Source of the DNA: Rhodanobacter sp. 7MK24
GTDB taxonomy: Bacteria > Pseudomonadota > Gammaproteobacteria > Xanthomonadales > Rhodanobacteraceae
Direction of reading: 5' to 3'
Assembly (NCBI RefSeq): GCF_014842995.1
Contig: NZ_JACYXL010000005.1
Coordinates: forward strand, 1-64,000
Length of the DNA stretch: 64,000 nucleotides
Each line of letters starts with the position of its first letter. The first letter of the stretch is position 1. Shown piece after piece: positions 55,904-64,000 of the stretch. The translations under genes were made by a program, and so were the position numbers. The notes under the pieces are model-generated. The model worked only from the letters and a program-made list of their open reading frames with translations. It was not told the DNA's origin and did no database searches.

Positions 55904-58900
55904 ATGAAGCGCATGTTGATCAACGCAACTCAGCGTGAAGAGTTGCGTGTGGCCATCGTCGATGGCCAGAACCTTTACGATCTCGACATCGAAATCCCCT
56001 CCCGCGAACAGAAAAAGGCCAATATCTACAAGGGCCGCATCACCCGTGTGGAGCAATCCCTGGAAGCCTGCTTCGTGGAGTACGGCGCCGAGCGCCACGG
56101 CTTCCTGCCGCTGAAGGAAATCGCCGAGCAGTACTTCACCCCTGGCCTGAACCCGCACAAGTCGGGCATCCGCGACCTGCTGAAGGAAGGCCAGGAAGTC
56201 GTCGTCCAGGTCGAGAAAGAAGAGCGTGGCAACAAAGGCGCCGCGCTGACCACCTTCATCTCGCTGGCTGGCCGCTACATGGTGCTGATGCCGAACAACC
56301 CGAAGGCCGGCGGCGTCTCGCGCCGGATCGAGGGCGAGGATCGGCAGGCGCTGAAGGAAGCACTGGAACACGTCACCGTACCCGACGACGTCGGTCTGAT
56401 CGTGCGTACCGCCGGTCTGGGCCGCGACGCCGAAGAGCTGCAATGGGATCTCGACTACCTGCTGACCCTTTGGCGCTCGATCTCCGACGCCGCCAGCAAG
56501 CGCAAGGCGCCGTTCCTGATCTACCAGGAATCCAAGCTGTTCATCCGCGCCCTGCGCGACTACCTGCGCAGCGACATCGGTGAGATCCTGATCGATGAGG
56601 AATCGCTGTACGAGGACGCCCGCGAGTTCATGCAGCAGGTGATGCCCACCTCGCTGCGCAAACTCAAGCTGTACAAGGACGACACCCCGCTGTTCAGCCG
56701 CTACCAGATCGAGACGCAGATCGAGAGCGCGTTCGACCGCCAGGTGCGCCTGCCCTCCGGCGGCTCGATCGTGATCGACCAGACCGAGGCGCTCACCGCG
56801 ATCGACATCAACTCGGCCAAGGCCACCAAGGGCTCGGACATCGAGGAAACGGCGTTCAACACCAACCTCGAAGCCGCGGTGGAGATCGCCCGTCAGTGCC
56901 GCATCCGCGACGCCGGCGGCCTGATCGTGATCGACTTCATCGACATGGACAGCCCGCGTCATCAGCGCGAGGTCGAGGACAAGCTCAAGGACGCCCTGAA
57001 GCTCGACCGTGCCCGCGTGCAGGTGGGCCGCATCTCGCGTTTCGGGTTGCTGGAGCTTTCCCGCCAGCGCCTGCGCCCCAGCCTCGGCGAAGCTACCCAG
57101 ATCGTCTGCCCGCGTTGCGAAGGCCACGGCCACATCCGCAGCGTGGAGTCGCTGGGCCTGTCCACCCTGCGCCTGATCGAAGAGCATGCGATGAAGGACA
57201 ACACCGGCCAGGTGCTGGTGCAGGCTCCGTCCGCGGTGGCCAACTTCCTGCTCAACGAGAAGCGCGCCAGCGTGGTCGAGATCGAGCTGCGCCACAAGGC
57301 GCACGTGGTGATCGTGGCCGACGACAAACTGGAAACGCCGCATATCCAGATCCAGCGGATCAAGGAAGCGGACATGGGCGAGCACAGCAAGCCCAGTTAC
57401 GAGCGCCTCACCGCGGTCGACGCCACGCCGATCCCGAAGATGGGCCAGGCGTTGGGCAGCAACGAGCAGCCCGCCGTCAGCGGCATCGTGCCCGCCACCC
57501 CCGCACCCGTGCGCGAGGAGACTGCAGCACCTGTGCAGCAACAACAGGCGCCACGTCGTCAGGCGGCGGCACCTGCCCCTGCTTCCGCTCCGAGCGGCGG
57601 CATCATTTCCCGCCTGTTCGGTTGGTTCCGCAACGGCGCCGCAGCGACGGACACGACTGCGCCCGCCGCACAGCCGAACGCCAACGACCGCGGCAGCGCG
57701 CGCGGCAACAACCGCCAGCAGCAACAACCCCGTCGCGACGAGCGCAGCCGCAACGCACAGGGCAGCAGCGGCAACCGCCAGCAGCAGCGTCGCGATGAAC
57801 GTCGCGATAGCGGTACGCAGCAGGCCAAGCCGAACGCGCAGCAGCAGAACAGCCGCAACAAGGGCAACGAGGGCGCGCAGCGCCAGCAGCAGGCCAGCCA
57901 GGCACCAAAGCAAGAGCGCCAGCAAGACCGCCAACAGCAGCCGCGCAACAACAATCTGGAGAGCAACAAGGCTCCCCAGCCTGAGCGCAAGCCTGCGGCT
58001 CCGGCCCCCGTCGCCGCCGTGCCCGCAGCACCGAAACCGGAAGCACCGGCTGTACGTCCCACTGTCGCTCCTGCTGAAGCAATGGATGAAGCCAAACTGG
58101 CCGTCGCCCCGGTGACTGATGGCCAGGAAGTGGCGGCCGGCGCCACCGAGGGCGACGCCGAAGGTTCCTCGCGTCGCCGTCGTGGTCGCCGTGGCGGGCG
58201 TCGCCGCCGCCGTCACGACGAGGCCACCGCAGGCCTGCCCGGCGCCGAGCAGGCTGGCGAACTGGACGACGAGGATCGCGACGAGGCGGACGTCGCCGCT
58301 GGAGAAGCCAGACCTGCAGATGCCGCTTCGCCCGCCGTGGCGGCACCTGCTGCCGTTGCCGATGAGGCTGTCGCCGAAGCCGTTTCGCCCAGCCCGGCCA
58401 CTTCCCCGGCTCCTCGTCCGGCCCCCGCTCCACGTGTCGCGCCTCCGCAAGCCGAACGCCACGAACCCGTGCGCGTAGTACTGACCGAAGCGCCGCTGGC
58501 CGCGGCCGTTGCCACTGCCTTCAGTCTGCCGACACTGCCGCCGATTCCCGAAAAGCCCATGGCACCCGCCACCGCGGAAACAGAAGTGTCGTCCTCCGCT
58601 GAAACAGAGGCTGCCACTGTTGAAACGGAGCAGTCGCGTGAGCCCGTAACGAAGAATCCGGCCGCGGAGCAGGAGAAGCCTACGGAAACCGCTGTGCCGG
58701 CTGCTCCGGCTCCGGTTGCCGTCGTGGAAACGCACGCGGAGCCTTCCGGGAACGAGCACGCCGCACCGCCGGCTGCCACGCAACCGCAACAGGGCGATTT
58801 GCTTGGCCTCGTGGCCGAAACCACGAGTGCTCCTGCCTCGCCCGTGCGGCCTGCCACGACCGAACCTTCCGACGATGTGGCCACGGAGTCCCCGGAAAAG

Positions 58901-58924
58901 CCTCGACACGACGCGGCGCCCTAA
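55904..58924 (+). CDS. rne: ribonuclease E
   Basis: The product is 1006 aa from the ATG at 55904 with GAGG nine bases upstream (a Met at codon 4 is an alternative). The N-terminal catalytic half holds an S1 domain ([23 protein letters not shown]), the DNase-I-like domain with metal ligands in [13 protein letters not shown] and [11 protein letters not shown], and the Zn-link [12 protein letters not shown]. The C-terminal ~480 residues are disordered and low complexity. A membrane-amphipathic segment ([14 protein letters not shown]) comes first, then Gln/Arg-rich stretches, an Arg-rich RNA-binding block ([19 protein letters not shown]) and Ala/Pro/Glu-rich tails, a scaffold for the degradosome. 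It initiates mRNA decay and processes rRNA. A terminator follows at once. Confidence 0.97.
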   Translation: MKRMLINATQREELRVAIVDGQNLYDLDIEIPSREQKKANIYKGRITRVEQSLEACFVEYGAERHGFLPLKEIAEQYFTPGLNPHKSGIRDLLKEGQEVVVQVEKEERGNKGAALTTFISLAGRYMVLMPNNPKAGGVSRRIEGEDRQALKEALEHVTVPDDVGLIVRTAGLGRDAEELQWDLDYLLTLWRSISDAASKRKAPFLIYQESKLFIRALRDYLRSDIGEILIDEESLYEDAREFMQQVMPTSLRKLKLYKDDTPLFSRYQIETQIESAFDRQVRLPSGGSIVIDQTEALTAIDINSAKATKGSDIEETAFNTNLEAAVEIARQCRIRDAGGLIVIDFIDMDSPRHQREVEDKLKDALKLDRARVQVGRISRFGLLELSRQRLRPSLGEATQIVCPRCEGHGHIRSVESLGLSTLRLIEEHAMKDNTGQVLVQAPSAVANFLLNEKRASVVEIELRHKAHVVIVADDKLETPHIQIQRIKEADMGEHSKPSYERLTAVDATPIPKMGQALGSNEQPAVSGIVPATPAPVREETAAPVQQQQAPRRQAAAPAPASAPSGGIISRLFGWFRNGAAATDTTAPAAQPNANDRGSARGNNRQQQQPRRDERSRNAQGSSGNRQQQRRDERRDSGTQQAKPNAQQQNSRNKGNEGAQRQQQASQAPKQERQQDRQQQPRNNNLESNKAPQPERKPAAPAPVAAVPAAPKPEAPAVRPTVAPAEAMDEAKLAVAPVTDGQEVAAGATEGDAEGSSRRRRGRRGGRRRRRHDEATAGLPGAEQAGELDDEDRDEADVAAGEARPADAASPAVAAPAAVADEAVAEAVSPSPATSPAPRPAPAPRVAPPQAERHEPVRVVLTEAPLAAAVATAFSLPTLPPIPEKPMAPATAETEVSSSAETEAATVETEQSREPVTKNPAAEQEKPTETAVPAAPAPVAVVETHAEPSGNEHAAPPAATQPQQGDLLGLVAETTSAPASPVRPATTEPSDDVATESPEKPRHDAAP

Positions 58925-58944
58925 GCGCCACCCGTCATCAAAAC

Positions 58945-58977
58945 AAAAAAGCCGAACCCTAGGGGTTCGGCTTTTTT
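58945..58977. terminator. bidirectional intrinsic terminator after rne
   Basis: Stem GCCGAACCC / GGGTTCGGC with a three-base loop, flanked by six A on the left and six T on the right, serves rne and the convergent response-regulator gene. Confidence 0.92.
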
Positions 58978-59001
58978 GTCAGCCCATACCGTGCCGGTTG
59001 C

Positions 59002-59655
59002 TCAGGTTCCCACTCGATGATTCGGGGCGTCGATCAAACCGTGCGTCGTCATCAGGTGCGCAAGCTCCAGCACGTGCTCCACGCGCAACTTTTCCATCAA
59101 TCGTTGCTTGTAGGTGGATACGGTCTTGGGACTGAGGTTGAGTTGCTCACCGATCATCGTCAGGGGCTTGCCTCGCACCAGCATCATTGCCACTTCCAGC
59201 TCACGGCTGGACAGGGAGTCAAACGGCGAGGCTTTGCCATCCAGCGTGGCCAGTGCCAATTGCTGAGCCACTGCCGGCGCGAGGTAACGCCGGCCGCCAG
59301 CCACTTGCCGCACGGCAGTCACCAGCTCGTCGGCATTGCAACCCTTGGTCAGGTAGCCCGAGGCACCCGCATCGAGCAGGCGTTTGGGGAAGCGGCCATC
59401 GTCCACCACGGTGACCACCACGATACGCGTGGCCAAGTCGGCACGACTAACCCGTTCCGTCAACTCGATACCACTCATGCCCGGCATGTGTACGTCCACC
59501 AGAGCGATCTCCGGTTTCAGGCTGCGGATCAAGCGCAAGCCATCTTCCGCACTCGTCGCCTCGCCACAAATGTGCATGTCCGGCTGCTGCTGCAGGATCA
59601 TCCGGAAGCCCGTGCGAACAAGCTCGTGGTCGTCGATCAGAACAATCTGGATCAT
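59002..59655 (-). CDS. GacA/UvrY-type response regulator
   Basis: The product is 217 aa from the ATG at 59655, which has a strong Shine-Dalgarno (AAGGAGGAGAGGG) upstream; the longer in-frame start is unlikely. The receiver domain has VLIDDHELVRTGF, the phospho-Asp in ALVDVHMPGMSG and GYLTKGC. The LuxR-type helix-turn-helix has SSRELEVAMMLVRGKPLTMI and LNLSPKTVSTYKQRLMEKL. Length and order match GacA/UvrY/SirA, which drive small-RNA control of CsrA/RsmA together with the BarA/GacS kinase, not encoded here. Whether the gene is the true orthologue is not certain, since uvrC does not follow. Confidence 0.88.
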   Translation of the reverse strand: MIQIVLIDDHELVRTGFRMILQQQPDMHICGEATSAEDGLRLIRSLKPEIALVDVHMPGMSGIELTERVSRADLATRIVVVTVVDDGRFPKRLLDAGASGYLTKGCNADELVTAVRQVAGGRRYLAPAVAQQLALATLDGKASPFDSLSSRELEVAMMLVRGKPLTMIGEQLNLSPKTVSTYKQRLMEKLRVEHVLELAHLMTTHGLIDAPNHRVGT

Positions 59656-60170
59656 GCCCTCTCCTCCTTGATGGATATCTCGGTTGCCGATGCACCATGT
59701 CATCGCGCCCACGGGGACACTCCTGCCTGCAAGCTAGGCAGCCCCGCCGCCAGATGCAAGCGTGGGGTGTACATCGAACAACGCAAGCCGTCACAAAATT
59801 GCCAATCACCAAGTGTTTCTTCACGTGTGAATCACGGTGCGAGGCGGCGTCGAACACCGCCGATCCCATGCACTGTGCCATGCCATGTCCATTGGATGCG
59901 TCAGCCGATGCCCACATCTCGTGTCCGCTAAACAGGCAGGAATTGGCCATTCCCCGACAAAGGCCGGACTGCGATGAATGCCCGAGGCGGCTTCGAGCAA
60001 GAAAAGCCCGTAGCCTCGATGTTGCCGAGCTTACCGGCCTTTTACGGATATCCCTACAGAGTCGGCCAAGGTCGACCCGCGACACTGCACGTACCTGGCG
60101 AATCACGTTTCACCCAGCAGTAGCCAGCTGGCATAGACGAATCGCACGCTGCGTGGACAGATCAGGTGCG
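59656..60170. other. intergenic region between the response regulator and the diguanylate cyclase
   Basis: About 515 bp. No reading frame with convincing composition, no tRNA and no clear intrinsic terminator. It should contain the promoter of the response-regulator gene. I searched by eye for an rsmY-like sRNA (repeated GGA in loops plus terminator) and did not find one. Confidence 0.5.
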
Positions 60171-61670
60171 CTACGCGTTGCTGGCGCCGTACAGAGCCGA
60201 AGATGGATCGGCATCGCCTGTCGCAGCCTCGAAACGGTTGCGGCCATTGCGCTTGGCGCGATATAGCGCATGATCGGCTTGATCCAGCATAGCCACAGGA
60301 TCTATCGGCGTCTGCTCTGTCTGGGTAGCCACTCCGATGCTGATCGAAAGGCGTCCAAGAGGACAGGCCGGATGGGCGATCTGCAGGTGCTCGATCGCGG
60401 TGACCAGGCGGCGCGCCACTTCCAGCGCCACCTCCGCATTGGTATCGACCAGCACGATGGCGAACTCTTCGCCGCCGTAACGCGCCACCAGATCGCGTGC
60501 ACGCACCTGGCTGCGACTCAGGGCACCGGCCACCTGTATCAGGCAAGCGTCGCCGGCGATATGTCCGAGGCTGTCGTTGTATTGCTTGAAGTAATCGATA
60601 TCGATCATCAGCAGCGAGCCGAAGCAGCCGGTGCTGCGCCCCTCTTCCAGTACTTCGCGCAGGCGCGTGTCCAGCGTGGCCCGGTTGGCGATGCCAGTAA
60701 GCGGGTCGCGCCCCACCTGTTGTTCCAATCGCCAGGTACTCAGATCGATGGCACGCTGCTGGTCGATATGGCGGCTCTGGATGAATGCGACACGCAAGCC
60801 ATAGAACAGCACCGCCGCCGCCCCGACCAGCAAGCTGAGCACGAAGTTGATGCGCGAAGTGCTGATGCCGAGCATCACCACCATCATTGCCAGCAGGATC
60901 GGCGCAAACGAGCCGATCGTCTGGGAAACCCCCAGCGACGGACGGTAAGTGCGCAACCAGCGCGGTGGCTGGCGCAAGGCCACCACCAGCAGCAAGGCAT
61001 GCGGAACATCGATCAATGAACCCGCCCACCACGGCAGGCCGTGCATTTCGACGCGGTTGTAGATGCAGGCCACTGATGCATTGACCAGCAGATAGGCACT
61101 GGCCACGTAGTAGAAGAAACGCCAGCGGAAGCTGCGCGCACCAAACAGGCGCAGTATCGCCATCGCAGCCAGCGAAAAGTCGATGGCGTCGGCAAGGTAG
61201 ACCACCACGTAGATGCTGGCCGGATCGGAAGCCAGCGGGCCGCTCAACAGCGTGATGAAGAACTGGTAGACCAGCGCCGCCACCATGCACAGCAGCACCA
61301 GATCCAGCGCCGCCACGGTGCGCGGCTCATGCTGCGTAAACAAGCGCGTCGACATGAACATGCACGGGATCACGTACAAGGCCGACAACACCGTTGCCAA
61401 CGCAGCCAGGTAGCCGCCCTTGTCGCCCAGCACTGTTGCCAGCACATTGGTACTGTCCCATAGCATCTGCATCAGCACAGCCAGCGCCAACAGCAGCCAT
61501 GGCAGCCGTATCAGAGACGGGCTGCGCCGATAGCGTGTAAATACCGCCCACACCGCCATGCCCTGCACGGCCAACATGGCCAACTGGGGCAGCACTGCCT
61601 CCGCATGCCCGTACCAGTGCGCTAGTGCCAAGTGGGCCGTCAGCAATACGATGAGCAAGACAACTTGCAA
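60171..61670 (-). CDS. membrane diguanylate cyclase (GGDEF)
   Basis: The 499-aa protein has about nine membrane helices in the first ~310 residues (MQVVLLIVLLTAHLALAHW, PWLLLALAVLMQMLW, YLAALATVLSALYVIPCMFM and others), with no recognised sensor family. A GGDEF domain follows with RDPLTGIANRATLD, DIDYFKQYNDSLGH, the active motif RYGGEEF and an intact inhibitory I-site (RARD, five residues before GGEEF). It should make c-di-GMP with product inhibition. It is monocistronic; ssrA lies upstream on the same strand. Confidence 0.93.
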   Translation of the reverse strand: MQVVLLIVLLTAHLALAHWYGHAEAVLPQLAMLAVQGMAVWAVFTRYRRSPSLIRLPWLLLALAVLMQMLWDSTNVLATVLGDKGGYLAALATVLSALYVIPCMFMSTRLFTQHEPRTVAALDLVLLCMVAALVYQFFITLLSGPLASDPASIYVVVYLADAIDFSLAAMAILRLFGARSFRWRFFYYVASAYLLVNASVACIYNRVEMHGLPWWAGSLIDVPHALLLVVALRQPPRWLRTYRPSLGVSQTIGSFAPILLAMMVVMLGISTSRINFVLSLLVGAAAVLFYGLRVAFIQSRHIDQQRAIDLSTWRLEQQVGRDPLTGIANRATLDTRLREVLEEGRSTGCFGSLLMIDIDYFKQYNDSLGHIAGDACLIQVAGALSRSQVRARDLVARYGGEEFAIVLVDTNAEVALEVARRLVTAIEHLQIAHPACPLGRLSISIGVATQTEQTPIDPVAMLDQADHALYRAKRNGRNRFEAATGDADPSSALYGASNA

Positions 61671-61924
61671 GCGTATGGTTCCTCTAGATCAGCGCAGGGG
61701 CGATGGCCCAACGTCTACGGACAAAACGCGTCGCGTTAATAGGGAAAGTGCTCCGCCAGCGCCGTCGTGCAGGCATATGCATGGAAATGTAGGCAACGCC
61801 CCAGGTCCTACTCATTCTGCCCTGACGCTGGCAAACATCCTACGTAACCGCCCTTAAGCAAATCATATGCTTATTCCCGCCATCATCGTCGACACCAAGT
61901 CCAGACCCAACCACCACCAAAATG

Positions 61925-61960
61925 AAAAAGCCACCTGAGCGAATCATTCGCTTAGGTGGC
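61925..61960 (-). terminator. intrinsic terminator of ssrA
   Basis: On the minus strand GCCACCTAAGCGAAT pairs with ATTCGCTCAGGTGGC, with one A-C mismatch and a one-base apex, then TTTTT. It begins 6 bp past the tmRNA 3' end. Confidence 0.9.
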
Positions 61961-61965
61961 TGTAT

Positions 61966-62317
<352 letters not shown>

Positions 62318-62674
62318 GGGGAAACGGTATGGCCGCTCAAGTATATGGGTCGCGACGTATTGCATCAATGCGATCGCATTGCTGGGGCTCTGCAAAGCCG
62401 CCCCCACCTGGGCTAGGGCACAACTACGTTGAAATGTGCCCCTCCCATCCGCCGCAGGCGTCCGATGCGTGACCGCCTCGCTGCGAACTAAATCCAGACC
62501 AACTGAACCGAAGCCGGCTTTCACCTCCCGTCCACGCTTTTATTCAGACCACCGTCTGGAATGCGATGGTCTCATTTGTTCTGTCAGAGCCGACAGACGA
62601 TCTATCCATCGCAAACACCGAACCGTGAGCTTTCCCTGCCGGCACGACCCTGCCCCATCATCAAGGAGTGCATC
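62318..62674. other. intergenic region between ssrA and the PepSY-like gene
   Basis: About 357 bp without a credible gene. The two flanking genes are divergent, so it contains the ssrA promoter (minus) and the PepSY-like gene promoter (plus). I could not assign consensus boxes with confidence. Confidence 0.5.
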
Positions 62675-63199
62675 ATGAGCAAACGCCTGCTTCCCCTGTT
62701 GATTGGACTGTCGATTGGCGGTGTCGCCTTCGCGCAAACCCAGCCTTCGCCAACCTCGCCGCCTACGCCAATGGCCGCGTCGTCCATGACCCACACCACC
62801 ACGACCACCACCACAAGCACTTGGTCTACGCAGCCGCCCAATGGGGCCATGAGCGAGAACGCTATCAAGACCGCGATCGCCGATGCCGGCTACAAGGAAG
62901 TGAAAGACCTGGAATTCAAGGACGGTGTGTGGCGCAGCAAGGCTCGTGGCGGCAACAAGAAGTGGGTCAAGCTTGCGGTCGGCCCCGTTTCCGGCCGGGT
63001 CTATCCTACCGATGCACCGTCCAAGCTCGACGAAGACGAGGTCAGCGCCAAGCTGACTGCCACCGGCTACCAGAACGTCAAGGACGTGAAGTTCGATCAC
63101 GGCTTGTGGAGTGCAAAGGCGAAGTCCAATGATGGACATAGCGTCGAATTGCTGGCCGATCCCAATGACGGCAGCGTGGTCGCTCAGTCACACGGATGA
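62675..63199 (+). CDS. exported protein with two PepSY-like repeats
   Basis: The product is 174 aa from the ATG at 62675 (AAGGAG upstream), with a signal peptide (KRLLPLLIGLSIGGVAFAQ). A Thr/Ser/Pro-rich linker includes a run of seven Thr. Two related ~50-residue units follow: MSENAIKTAIADAGYKEVKD, with FKDGVWRSKARG; then LDEDEVSAKLTATGYQNVKD, with FDHGLWSAKAKS. The alternation xxxGYxxVKDxxFxxGxWxxKA is PepSY/BLIP-like. It is periplasmic; PepSY domains are thought to inhibit proteases, but single small proteins are uncharacterised. Confidence 0.82.
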   Translation: MSKRLLPLLIGLSIGGVAFAQTQPSPTSPPTPMAASSMTHTTTTTTTSTWSTQPPNGAMSENAIKTAIADAGYKEVKDLEFKDGVWRSKARGGNKKWVKLAVGPVSGRVYPTDAPSKLDEDEVSAKLTATGYQNVKDVKFDHGLWSAKAKSNDGHSVELLADPNDGSVVAQSHG

Positions 63200-63251
63200 T
63201 CCGACACTTCGCACCTGACAGCGTTATGTCGGGCCGATAATTCCGGCGCAC

Positions 63252-63279
63252 AAAAAAGCCCCGCTGTGCGGGGCTTTTT
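63252..63279. terminator. bidirectional intrinsic terminator
   Basis: Stem GCCCCGC / GCGGGGC with a three-base loop, flanked by six A and five T, lies between the convergent PepSY-like and fabV genes. Confidence 0.9.
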
Positions 63280-63298
63280 CATGAAGCGGAGCGGGCTC

Positions 63299-64000
63299 TT
63301 ACATTTCCACGCAGTCGAAGCGGCGATCGGCATCCACCTCGGCGCCATAGTCCACGTCGTTGCGGTCGAAGCCGAAAAGCTTGAGAAACTCGTGCTTGTA
63401 GCCGTCGTAGTCCGTGACCTCGCGCAGCGTCTCGGTGGTAACGGTGGGCCAGAGCGCTTTGCAGGCATCCTGCACGTCCTCGCGCAGTTCCCAGTCGTCG
63501 AGGCGTACGCGACCATCGTCGTCAGTAGGCACCGCAGCCCCGTCGGCCCGGTAGAGACGATCATGGAACAGGCGGTTGATCTGCTCGATGCAACCTTCGT
63601 GGATACCCTTGCTCTTCATCACGCGGAAGGCGATGGAGACGTACAGCGGGATCACCGGGATCGCGGCGCTGGCCTGGGTGACCACTGACTTCATCACGCC
63701 CACGCGGGCATCCAGCCCGGCATGGCTCCCGCGCAACGCCTTGGCGGTGTTGTCGAGGTGCTGCTTGGCCTGGCCCAGCGTGCCGTGCCAGTACATCGGC
63801 CAGGTGATCTCGGTGCCGATGTAGCTGTAGGCGATGGTCTTTGCATTCGGCGCCAGCACGCCAGCGTTGCCCAGCGCCTCGATCCACAGCGCCCAATCCT
63901 CGCCCCCCATCACGGTGACGGTGTCCTTGATCTCCTGCTCGGTGGCTGGCTCAACGCTGGCCTGGATCACCGTGTCCTTGTTGGTATCGACGGAGCTCGC
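63299..64000 (-). CDS. fabV: trans-2-enoyl-ACP/CoA reductase FabV, C-terminal part (cut by window edge)
   Basis: The frame enters from the right edge and encodes the last ~233 residues of a ~400-aa Fab[26 protein letters not shown] split over two segments ([14 protein letters not shown]), [18 protein letters not shown] with the Y-x8-K catalytic signature ([10 protein letters not shown]), [15 protein letters not shown], and the terminal [18 protein letters not shown]. FabV is an NADH-dependent enoyl-ACP reductase that is insensitive to triclosan and replaces FabI in xanthomonads. The NAD-binding N-terminal half is outside the window. Confidence 0.95.
   Translation of the reverse strand, partial: ASSVDTNKDTVIQASVEPATEQEIKDTVTVMGGEDWALWIEALGNAGVLAPNAKTIAYSYIGTEITWPMYWHGTLGQAKQHLDNTAKALRGSHAGLDARVGVMKSVVTQASAAIPVIPLYVSIAFRVMKSKGIHEGCIEQINRLFHDRLYRADGAAVPTDDDGRVRLDDWELREDVQDACKALWPTVTTETLREVTDYDGYKHEFLKLFGFDRNDVDYGAEVDADRRFDCVEM

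Noticed and set aside
55805-58909. A 1034-codon open frame antisense to rne
   Set aside because: Low-complexity Arg/Gly/Leu-rich translation that mirrors the Ala/Gln/Arg-rich RNase E tail; no start signal and no domain.
59656-60170. A possible RsmY/RsmZ-type sRNA near the GacA-like gene
   Set aside because: No cluster of GGA loops with a following terminator and no GacA upstream activating palindrome could be found by eye.

Overview
The window is GC-rich gammaproteobacterial chromosome, most likely from the order Lysobacterales (Xanthomonadales), probably a Rhodanobacteraceae-type genus. The support is the syntenic block rpfE-recJ-prfB-lysS known from the Xanthomonas rpf region, the smc-zipA pair, divergent rluC/rne, a one-piece tmRNA with tag ANDDNYALAA, and a chromosome-dimer resolution (dif) site nearly identical to the gammaproteobacterial consensus. 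The genus is inference.

Layout. Bases 1-8720 are an accessory region ending at the dif site (8721-8748). From the left it holds remnants of two IS3-family elements, a two-gene putative defence unit (a 1267-aa SIR2-domain protein followed by a protein with an Abi_C/HEPN-like C-terminus), a tyrosine recombinase, a divergent KfrA-like coiled-coil DNA-binding protein with a small partner gene, another small orphan gene, and a cluster of about 30-bp repeats beside dif. A second, inverted, half-conserved dif-like site overlaps the start of the recombinase gene. This suggests an island that exploits Xer/dif sites at the replication terminus.

From 8.8 kb on the sequence is core-like. A Gfo/Idh/MocA oxidoreductase and a membrane GGDEF-EAL protein precede an eight-gene Wsp-type chemosensory operon read on the minus strand (cheW-cheR/TPR-cheW-mcp-cheA/REC-cheB-hybrid kinase-REC/EAL, 24.2 to 12.8 kb). 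Its apparent output is c-di-GMP hydrolysis rather than the GGDEF output of classical Wsp. Next come zipA, smc, bolA, yciI, a short YidC paralogue, lysS, an LEA-like repeat protein and prfB with its programmed +1 frameshift, then a degenerate retropepsin-like exported protein.

At 35.7-37.8 kb asnB lies behind a leader that looks like a classical transcription attenuator. A short reading frame with seven Asn codons among nine is followed by a strong intrinsic terminator whose 5' arm can instead pair with the end of the leader frame. I regard this as the most interesting signal in the window.

The rest holds recJ, rpfE, yheS, the polyamine genes aguA and aguB (split by an AraC regulator, a PEBP protein and a ClC channel), a TraB-family protein, two small c-type cytochromes, nfuA, phhB, a CPBP-like membrane protein, rluC, rne with a long leader, a GacA/UvrY-like regulator, a second membrane diguanylate cyclase, ssrA, a PepSY-like protein and the 3' part of fabV at the right edge. 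Three c-di-GMP proteins, a GacA-type regulator and the chemosensory cluster make signalling the dominant theme. Intergenic repeats with hairpins recur at 32.3, 35.5, 37.4 and 49.3 kb.
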